A stretch of DNA of 64,000 nucleotides, taken from JAEUHO01 sp046350655 (GTDB lineage Bacteria > Planctomycetota > PLA2 > JAEUHO01). The DNA lies in assembly GCA_046350655.1 (NCBI GenBank), contig JAXMAB010000007.1, forward strand, positions 310,001 through 374,000, read 5' to 3'. Shown one piece after another: positions 57,250 through 64,000 of this stretch. The notes beneath the pieces are model-generated. The model saw only the letters and a program-made list of their open reading frames with translations. It searched no databases and had not been told where the DNA came from. A program made the translations under genes and the position numbers. Every line of letters begins with the position of its first letter. The first letter of the stretch is position 1.

Positions 57250-58290
57250 TCATCCGCGCCCGGGCCTCGCGTCCCCCCGCCCCCGACGTCCTGCCACGGC
57301 GGCCACGAGCACGAACCCCGCGAAGCCGGCGGCGAGCGTCCACGCGCGATCGGCGTACGCGGGCGGCGGCGGGCATCCGTCCATGATGAGGATCCGGTCG
57401 AACTCCGGGCTCTCGGGCGCCCGGCGCGGGTCAGCGGACGATCGGGCCGACCGCAGGTCACGCAGGCGCAGTCCCGCCTCGGCGTAGAGTCGCACGCGGT
57501 AGCGCCACGCCTCCGCCGCCTGGGAGATCTCTCCGACGAGCGCGAACGCGAGGACGATCGCCGCCGCGGACACGACGTGGCGCAGGCGCGCGGGTTCGTC
57601 GGCGTCCGCCGGCTCGACGGCCGACCGCGCACCCATCGCGGGGGGAACCACCCATCGTCGGCCGACGAACGCGAGCAGCGCCGCGCACGAGGCGAGGGCG
57701 ACGCACGCGGACACGAACCAGCTCGCGTCGTCGGCACGGAACCGCCACCCGAGCGCCCGACCGGTGTCGATGATCCCGCTCACGGAGACGAGGGCCGCGG
57801 CGCCGCCGAGGAGCGCGCCGGCCCGCGCGAGCGCGAGGGTCACTTCTTCGCGGAGGAGGCCCCGACGGAGGTCGGGGGGCCGGAAGGCGAAGACCACCGT
57901 GGCCGCGGACGCCCCGCAGATCACGGCGCCGTCCGCCAGGTCCGGCGAGAAGGTGTACGGGATCGTCGCCCGCGCGAGGAGGTGCAGCCAGGCCGCGACG
58001 AGCGCCACGACGGCGATCGCGATCGACGCCGACCCGAGGGTGCGCGCGCCCTCGGGCGGCGACGTCCGCGACGTCGGCCACCGGAACCGCGCGGCGATCC
58101 ACGGCGCCGCGATCGCGAGCGCCACCGCGGCGACCGGCGCCAGGAGCAGGTTGAACGCCCCCTCGCCGAGGCGCCGGAGCCAGGGGAACACGCCGTCGAC
58201 CCGGCCGCCCATCGCGAACCACAGGAGCTCGAGGGCGAGCACGACGCCTCCCGCGCGCAGCAGTCGGACGAACAGCGTCTGCCCGCGCAT
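57250..58290 (-). CDS. Multi-pass membrane protein, tail duplicated in the 55.2-kb gene
   Basis: 346 aa. GGAGG sits 6 nt before ATG 58290. About eight hydrophobic segments (GGVVLALELLWFAMGG, LLLAPVAAVALAIAAPWIAA, IAIAVVALVAAWLHLL, AAAIVLAFALVGEISQAAE). The C-terminus LAAGFAGFVLVAAVAGRRG matches the 55.2-kb gene over about 90 nt, while the rest differs, so either a paralogue with a conserved tail or a local duplication/gene conversion. A dispersed-motif copy (57261-57270) encodes the last residues. Confidence 0.65.
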   Translation of the reverse strand: MRGQTLFVRLLRAGGVVLALELLWFAMGGRVDGVFPWLRRLGEGAFNLLLAPVAAVALAIAAPWIAARFRWPTSRTSPPEGARTLGSASIAIAVVALVAAWLHLLARATIPYTFSPDLADGAVICGASAATVVFAFRPPDLRRGLLREEVTLALARAGALLGGAAALVSVSGIIDTGRALGWRFRADDASWFVSACVALASCAALLAFVGRRWVVPPAMGARSAVEPADADEPARLRHVVSAAAIVLAFALVGEISQAAEAWRYRVRLYAEAGLRLRDLRSARSSADPRRAPESPEFDRILIMDGCPPPPAYADRAWTLAAGFAGFVLVAAVAGRRGRGDARPGRG

Positions 58291-58360
58291 CGGCGTCCTC
58301 CCGCGTCCGATGCTACCCGCCCGTCGCGTCCGCGCGCGCCGAGCCCGGTGCGCCGGCGCC

Positions 58361-58370
58361 CGGGCCTCGC
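58361..58370 (-). repeat. Dispersed GCGAGGCCCG motif
   Basis: Intergenic copy, GGGGACGCGAGGCCCGGGCG on the minus strand, in the 156-nt gap between the CHAT gene and the membrane-protein gene. Confidence 0.8.
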
Positions 58371-58446
58371 GTCCCCACGCACCCGACCGACCCTCGCGCC
58401 GCGGACCGGCGGCGACGCCGCGCCGGGCCCGCGACCGACCGCGAGG

Positions 58447-61400
58447 TCAGTCGGGGCGGCCCCAGAGGACCCACGCGGCCCAGAAGACCGGGTGCGCGAA
58501 GCGCGGGTCGGACGCGACCGCGGCCTGCGCCTCGCGGAGCGCCGCCGCGGCGGACCTCGGCGCGGTCCCGTCGCGCGGTCGGTAGGCGGCGTAGAACCGC
58601 GCCATGAACGCGGCGGACGCGGCGTCGTTCACCCTCCAGAGCGCGCAGACGACGCGGGGCGCCCCCGCGCGCAAGAACGCGCGCGCGAACCCGATCGCGC
58701 CCTCGCCCCGGACCACGCGGCCGCGCCCCGTCGAGCACGCCGAGAGCACCACGAGATCGGTCGAGACGGTCCAACGCGAGACCTCGAGCGCGGTCAGGTC
58801 GCCGTCGTCGGCGGCGTCGGGCGTGAGCACGAGCGCGGAGAACTCGGGCCGCGCGACGTCGAACCGGCCGTGGCACGCGAGGTGGACCGAACGCCAGCGC
58901 TCGGGCCGCGCGAGCGCGGCGACGAGCGCCCCCTCGGTCGCGTCGCCGCGCACCAGGACGACGTCGCCCACCGCGCGGGCCTCGTCGCCGCTCGCGGGCA
59001 GGCGATCGAGCACGCCGTGGCCTCCGCGGGACGCGGAGGGGACCGGCGGCGGCCGCTCGCCGTCGTAGACGGGGTCGCCGAGCGCGAGGACCCGCGTCCC
59101 GGACGGCTCGTCGCGCGCGCCCCGCACGAGCGCCGTGGCGCACGTCGCGAGCACCACCTCGGCCCCGGGCACCAGCAGGCCGAACGGCACCTGCGAGAGC
59201 GGGCCGTCGGGCGAGACGATCCACCGCCGCACCCCCGCGGGCACGGCCAGCGGCGCGACGACGAGGCCGCGCAGCCGCTCGACCGCCGCGCCGACGCCGT
59301 CGCCGCCCGTCACGATCGACGTGAGCAGGGTGTCGCACGCGTCCGCGAGCCCGACGGCGGGCCCGAGCCGCACGCGCCAGGCGCGGTCCCGCGTCGCGAC
59401 GAGGGCCACGGGGTCGTCGACCGAGGTGACGTACCAGACGAACGCCTCGTCGGCGCCGCGCCGGCCGCGCACCGCCGCGAGGCTCGCGACCGGCGCCGCG
59501 ACCGACCCGGCGCGTCGCCGGGCGTCGCGCTCGATCCGCTCCACGAGGTCGCGCAGGTCGTCGCGGACCGTCTCCAGCTCGCGTCGCCGCGCGACGATCG
59601 CGTCCCCGTCGCCCCGCCCGTCCACCTCGCGGAACGCGCGGACGGCCGCCGCCTCGCGCGCGCGCGCCGCGGTCTCGAGCGCGCGGAGGTCGGCGGGCAC
59701 CTCGCCGTGCGCGAGCGCCGCCCGCGTGCGCAGGTCCTCGAGCAACGCGCCCCCGCGGCCGCACTCGGCGAAGTACGCCATCGCGTCGAGGTCGCCCGCG
59801 GCGTCGGCGATCCTCACGCCGAGGTCGGCGGTCCGGCCCGTCGCGCCGCGGACGCGCACCGCGCTCGCGTCGCCGAGTCCCGACGCGACCTCGCCGACGA
59901 GTTCCGTCGCCTCCCGCGCGTGGTGCAACGCGTCCGCGAGCCGGTCGGTCCGCGCGCACAGGTACGCGAGGCCGTGGAGGCTGCCGCGGACGAGGTCCGC
60001 CGACCCCGAGGCCCGTGCCGCCGCGAGCGCCGCGCGGACCTCCGTCTCGGCGCCCGCGACGTCGCCCAGCGCCTCGAGGGCCCACCCGAGGTTCAGCCGC
60101 GTGCGGGCCTCGCCGAGGACGTCCCCTGCGCGCCGCTGCAGGACGAGCGCCTCCTCGAGCAGCGCCCGCGCCGTCGCCGGGTCCTTCAGGTCGCCCGCCA
60201 CGAGCGCGAGGCTGCCGAGGGACGCGGCGAGCGCCGCCGGCGGGCCGAGCGCGCGCCGGATCGTCCGGGCGCGCCCGTGGAGCACGCGGGCGCCCTCGAG
60301 GTCGCCCGCCTCGTACCGGAGCGTCCCGAGGTTCGACGCCGCGTCGGCGACGGCGCGGGGCTCGCCCGCGGCCTCCGCCGCCGCCAGCACCGCGGCGAAC
60401 GACCGCCCGGCCGCGTCGAAGTCGCCGACGGCCTTCTCGAGGAGCCCGCGCGAGATGAGCGTCAGGGGGCGCGGCCCGCCGTACAGCGCGCGATCGAGCT
60501 CGACGGCGCGGTCGAGGGCCGCCGCCGCGAGCGCGTACCGGCCGAGCTCGCGGTACCCGTTGGCGACGCTCACGAGGAGCGTCGCGACGTTGCCCCGCTC
60601 GCCGGGCTCGGTCCGGAGCGCGATGGAGCGCTCCGCCGCGAGGACCGCGCTCCGCGGCCGGCCGGCGGCGCGGTGCGCGCGCGCCGCGAGCTCCCAGCCG
60701 ACGGCTTCGACGTCGCGGACGCCGTCGCGGCGCCCGTCCGCCACGAGCCGCTCCGCCGCGTCGACGGCGCCGGCGTCGCGCTGCAGGAGCAGGCACGCCT
60801 CGGCCAGCGCCGCGCCGGTCCACCCGTCGCGCGTCCACGCCGAACGCCCGTCCCACGCGCGCGCGAGCCGGTCCGCCGCGGCCGCGATCTCCTCCGGCGG
60901 CGCCGCCGCGGCCTGCCGCGCGCGGAAGGCCCCCGCGAGCGCGAGCGCCGCGGCGCGGGCCGCGCCCCCGCGCCGGAACGCCTCGATCGCCGCGTCGAAC
61001 GCCGCGACGCCGTCCGCCGCGCGCCGCGACGCCAGCGCCGATTGGCCCACCCTGACCCACCCTTCGCCCTCGCGCACGGGGTCGGGTTCGGCCTTCGCGA
61101 CGGCGACCGCGCGCTCCGCCGCGCGCCGCGCGCCCTCCGCGTCGCCCGCCCGCCGGGCCTGTTGCCACGCGAACCCGAGGCAGTCACACGCCCACGTCCC
61201 CCACCCCACGGCCTCGGCGCGGGCCGCCGACGCGACGTACGCGGCGGCCGCCTCCGCCGGTCGGCCGAGCCGCCACAGCGCGGTGCCGCGCTCGGCCCAC
61301 GCGCGCGCGCCGAGCACCGCGCTCGCCTCGGCGAGGCCGTCGACGAGTCCGTCCCCGATCCCGTCGATCGTCGCGAGCGCCGTCGCGAACGCCTGGGCGT

Positions 61401-61772
61401 CGTTCTGCGCCTCCGCCGCCTCGACGCGCCGACGCAGGGCCGCGTCGACGGGCCGCCCGCGGCGCGACGCGACGAACGCCTCGAGGCGCGCGCCGTCCGG
61501 CGGAGGGACGCGCCGCGCGAGGTCGGCCGCCACGTCGTCGCGCCCGCGCCCGCACAACGCGTCGACGACGAGCCACGCGTGCGACGACGCCCCGGCGGCC
61601 GTGGCGTCGAGCAGCAGGCCGTCGAGGCCCGCGACGTCGCCGCGGGCCGCCGCGACGATCGCGTCGGCCGTCCGCTCCGCGGCGCTCGCGGGCGTCTCCC
61701 CGCGGTCGCGCGCGCGCCCGCGAGGGCGCCCGCGAGCGCGAGGCAGAGGATGGCCACGACCACGGCCCGCAT
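58447..61772 (-). CDS. Secreted TPR-CHAT protease-like protein, with an apparent 2-nt frameshift after the signal peptide
   Basis: The main frame (at least 1036 aa, below 61557) has TPR-like helices over about 550 residues (ANGYRELGRYALAAAALDRA) and a C-terminal CHAT domain. CHAT is a caspase-like fold; the catalytic pair is the His of VHLACHGRFD and the Cys of VVLSACSTGRGR, and GEGAIGFARAFLRAGAPRVV follows. The best start, ATG 61772 with GGAGG 8 nt upstream, gives a signal peptide (VVVAILCLALAGALAG) in another frame. Removing 2 nt from the CG run at 61707-61717 joins it to ETPASAAERTADAIVAAARG in the main frame. Likely envelope-located; partner unknown. Confidence 0.8.
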
Positions 61773-61883
61773 CGAACGTCCCTCCGCGCCGACGACGCGG
61801 AGCGTGCCGGCCGCGGGAGCCTACCGCAACGGGCCGGGCGGTCGCGAGGGGGCCGTCGCGAGGGAGCCGTCGCGTCGGGGGGT

Positions 61884-61915
61884 ACGCGAGGCCCGGCGGC
61901 CACCGGGCCTCGCGT
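61884..61915. repeat. Perfect 13-bp inverted repeat made of two dispersed motifs
   Basis: ACGCGAGGCCCGG (61884-61896), a 6-nt loop CGGCCA, then the exact reverse complement CCGGGCCTCGCGT (61903-61915). The outer base overlaps the stop codon of the sugar transferase gene, so on that transcript it would be a stable hairpin directly at the 3' end, without a U-tract. Could act as terminator or mRNA end protection (inference). Confidence 0.8.
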
Positions 61916-62586
61916 CACGCGGTCGCGACCGGCACCCCGTCGGCGGGCGCCGCCGGGGCCTTGCGGAGCTTGCGCAGCGCCTTCTTGGCCGCGAACAACA
62001 CGGTCATCCCGATCATCACGAGGTCGTACGCGGCGCTGCGGTGGCGCGCGTGGTGCATCTCCGCCTCGAAGCGGCGGCTCCAGTCGCGGACGAGGCCGTC
62101 GCCGGCGTCGTTCTCGACGACGCAGACCTGGCCGAGGTTGGTGAGGCCCGGCTTGACGGCGAGGCGGCGGTGGAAGCCGGGGATCTCGCGCTCGAGCCGC
62201 TGCTGCAGCGCGAAGCCGATGGGCCGGGGCCCGACGAGCTGCATGTCGCCCTTCAGCACGTTCCAGAGCTGCGGCAGCTCGTCGAGCTTGACGTCGCGCA
62301 GGAGGCGGCCGATCGGCGTCACCATCGGGTCGCGGAGCGTGACGCCGAGCTGGCGCTTCACGTCCTTGTCGGCGCCGTTGCGCATGGTGCGGATCTTCCA
62401 GGCCTTGAACGGGCGACCGTGGAGCCCCGGGCGCACCTGACCGTAGAGGAACGGGCGGCCGGACGTGAGCACCACCGCGAGCCAGAGGAGCACGAAGACC
62501 GGCGAGAGCGCGACGAGCGCGACGGCGGCGATCGGCCGCTGCAGCGCGTCCCAGACCGGCAGCGGGGAGAGGTCGGGCGGGTTCAC
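61915..62586 (-). CDS. Undecaprenyl-phosphate sugar transferase (polyprenol phosphate phosphotransferase)
   Basis: 223 aa, the short form with one N-terminal membrane segment (IAAVALVALSPVFVLLWLAV). The catalytic core is KAWKIRTMRNGADKDVK, then KLDELPQLWNVLKGDMQ and LVGPRP, the hallmark of WcaJ/EpsL-type enzymes that put the first sugar phosphate on the lipid carrier for exopolysaccharide or O-antigen. GTG 62586 overlaps the Hpt gene's stop as GTGA. With the divergent flippase it marks a surface-polysaccharide locus. Confidence 0.93.
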   Translation of the reverse strand: MNPPDLSPLPVWDALQRPIAAVALVALSPVFVLLWLAVVLTSGRPFLYGQVRPGLHGRPFKAWKIRTMRNGADKDVKRQLGVTLRDPMVTPIGRLLRDVKLDELPQLWNVLKGDMQLVGPRPIGFALQQRLEREIPGFHRRLAVKPGLTNLGQVCVVENDAGDGLVRDWSRRFEAEMHHARHRSAAYDLVMIGMTVLFAAKKALRKLRKAPAAPADGVPVATA

Positions 62587-63086
62587 GCCGCGGCGCCCGT
62601 GCACAGCTGCGGGGCGCCGGCGAGCGCGCGGTCGAGGAGCGAGATGAGCGCGTCGATGGAACCCCAGGCGGCGTGGACCTCGCCGGCGACGAGGGTCAGC
62701 TCGAGGGCGTGGGCCGCCTCGCCGATCTCGGGGTAGCCGTACGCGCCGGCGGTGCCCGCGAGCCGGTGCGCGCAGCGCGCGACGGCGACCGCGTCGCCCG
62801 AGCCGGCCAGCGTCGGCAGGTGGGCGCGGATGCGGTGGAGGTCGTCGAGGTACGCGAAGAGGAGCGGGCGGAAGCGGAGGTCGTCGGCGCGTTCGGAGCG
62901 GAGCGGGGACGGGGCGAAGAGGGTCGGCGGCATCGGAGGTTCCGTGGGGCTCGGGGCTTCGGGAGGGGTCGGAGGGCCCGCCGGAGCGGACGGCCGGCCA
63001 TCGCAAGGGTCGTGCCGCGTCGATTCCGGGGCAGTCGAGGGGGGCGTCGTCGCATCGGGCGACGGGATCGGGGGTTGGTCTCTCAC
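62583..63086 (-). CDS. Histidine phosphotransfer (Hpt) domain protein
   Basis: 167 aa. The C-terminal 100 residues form an Hpt domain with the phosphorylatable histidine in ARCAHRLAGTAGAYGYPEIG. The N-terminal 55 residues are Pro/Ser-rich and disordered. AAGGAG 7 nt before GTG 63086 supports the start. No response regulator or kinase is adjacent; translational coupling to the sugar transferase suggests phosphorelay input to polysaccharide synthesis (inference). Confidence 0.85.
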   Translation of the reverse strand: MRDQPPIPSPDATTPPSTAPESTRHDPCDGRPSAPAGPPTPPEAPSPTEPPMPPTLFAPSPLRSERADDLRFRPLLFAYLDDLHRIRAHLPTLAGSGDAVAVARCAHRLAGTAGAYGYPEIGEAAHALELTLVAGEVHAAWGSIDALISLLDRALAGAPQLCTGAAA

Positions 63087-63166
63087 GGTGCATCTCCTTC
63101 GTCTCCGGATGATCCACGCCGAGGTCCGTCAAGGTCCGGCACCGCATTTGTGAAGGGGAGCGCGCC

Positions 63167-64000
63167 ATGCCCCCCACCCGGTCCCCGCTCGCCCGTGCGC
63201 TGCGCGCCGCCACGCTCGTCCTCTCCGGCCAGGTCGCCGCCCAGGGGCTCGGGCTGGCGCGCAACATCGTGCTCGCCCGCCTCCTCGGCCCCGCCGACAT
63301 GGGCGTGGCCGCGACGATCGGCCTGCTCCTCTCGTTCCTCGAGGCGCTCGGCGACGCGGGGACCGACCGGCTGCTCGTCCAGGCCGAGGACGGCGACGAC
63401 CCCCGCCTGCAGGCCGCCGCGCACACCGCGGCGGTCGGTCGCGGCGCGGGCCTCGCGTTGCTCGCCGGGGCGCTCGGCCTCCCCCTCGCCGGCGCCTTCG
63501 AGGTGCGCGACCAGGCCTGGGGGTACCTGCTCGTGGCGGCGATCCTGGTCGTCCGCGGGTTCGCGCACCTCGACGTGCGCCGCTACCAGCGCACGTTCCG
63601 CTTCGGTCCCGGGGCGCGCGTGGACGTGTGGGCGAGCGCGCTGGCGCTGGCCGCGGCGGCGCCGATCGCCCTGTGGCGGCGCGACTTCTCGGCGGTGCTC
63701 CTCGCGATGCTCGTGCAGTCGTGCGCCGCGACGGCCCTGTCGCACGTGGCGGCCGAGCGGCCGTACGCGCTCTCGGCGGACCGCGCCCGGCTGCGCCGGC
63801 TGGCGGCGTTCGGCCTGCCGCTGGCGCTGAACGGCGCGCTGTTCTTCGCGTTCCTGCAGGGCGACCGCGTGCTGCTGGTGCTCTCGGCGACGAAGGCCGA
63901 CGTGGGCCGCTTCGGCGCCGCGTTCGCCCTGGGGGTGCTCCCGACCGTCCTGCTGGCGCGCGTGACGCAGAACCTCGCGCTGCCGTTCCTGTCCGCGGCG
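63167..64000 (+). CDS. Polysaccharide flippase/O-antigen export protein (3'-truncated by window edge)
   Basis: 278 codons are visible and open to the right edge. ARALRAATLVLSGQVAAQGL and LARNIVLARLLGPADMGVAA match the start of Wzx/MviN-like polysaccharide flippases, and alternating membrane segments follow (TIGLLLSFLEALGDAG, GLALLAGALGLPLAGAF, WGYLLVAAILVVRGFAHLDV). GGGGAG precedes ATG 63167. It diverges from the Hpt gene across 80 nt that must hold both promoters. A dispersed-motif copy lies at 63447-63456. Confidence 0.88.
   Translation, partial: MPPTRSPLARALRAATLVLSGQVAAQGLGLARNIVLARLLGPADMGVAATIGLLLSFLEALGDAGTDRLLVQAEDGDDPRLQAAAHTAAVGRGAGLALLAGALGLPLAGAFEVRDQAWGYLLVAAILVVRGFAHLDVRRYQRTFRFGPGARVDVWASALALAAAAPIALWRRDFSAVLLAMLVQSCAATALSHVAAERPYALSADRARLRRLAAFGLPLALNGALFFAFLQGDRVLLVLSATKADVGRFGAAFALGVLPTVLLARVTQNLALPFLSAA

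Overview
The window is very G+C-rich (roughly three quarters G+C by eye). Third codon positions are almost all G/C and GTG starts are frequent. Genes are tightly packed, with many stop/start overlaps of the GTGA or ATGA type. The gene content suggests a Planctomycetota-like or similar deep-branching, high-GC, Gram-negative bacterium: DUF58/BatA modules, a CHAT-TPR protein, carboxypeptidase-regulatory-domain surface proteins, an ECF sigma factor with a long membrane-anchored tail, and a full late haem pathway. This is inference from content; no rRNA is present to settle it. I saw no tRNA, rRNA, CRISPR array, transposase or prophage gene.

Layout. 1-9.2 kb is housekeeping on the plus strand: tig (cut by the left edge), clpP, clpX, rlmN, a membrane protein and gatC-gatA-gatB. 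9.4-20.7 kb holds a secreted thioredoxin-fold/HEAT protein, then a minus-strand block: a BoxD/PaaZ-type aldehyde dehydrogenase, a DUF1294 protein, guaA and guaB, and a coupled DUF58/BatA module with its own intrinsic terminator. 20.7-26.8 kb carries a membrane protein, a lipoprotein, an archaeal/rickettsial-style valS and purF. 27-33.2 kb (minus) has a zinc-ribbon protein, a large surface protein, the sigma factor fusion and a membrane protein. 33.2-42 kb (minus) is one long overlapping run: small ORF-dxs-nadK-DUF58-BatA-like-FtsX permease-FtsX permease-ABC ATPase. The segment from about 36.0 to 38.74 kb in it is riddled with frameshifts. 42-47.5 kb has a polyprenyl synthase, an MFS exporter, secreted and anchored proteins, a GT2 glycosyltransferase and xseB. 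47.6-55.2 kb is the haem cluster: hemX/ccsA-like, hemA, hemE, hemN, hemH, hemG. 55.2-61.8 kb (minus) has four small membrane proteins, two sharing a near-identical tail, and a large CHAT-TPR protein whose signal peptide lies in another frame. 61.9-64 kb holds a sugar transferase coupled to an Hpt protein, diverging from a polysaccharide flippase cut by the right edge.

The most unusual content is not a protein. (1) A short motif, GCGAGGCCCG, usually extended as GG-N-(A/C)-C-GCGAGGCCCG-G, occurs about 38 times on both strands. It is enriched between genes and otherwise falls mostly in linkers and protein tails. Twice it forms a perfect inverted pair. (2) A 0.25-0.45 kb element beginning with GATCTA occurs three times. 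Each copy starts 3 to 19 bases after a stop codon and in the same orientation as that gene (clpX, hemN, the zinc-ribbon gene), and each contains a conserved GGCCC-TGCT-GGGCC hairpin. One copy has expanded into a 52-bp tandem array. These behave like selected or mobile non-coding elements and I recognise neither.
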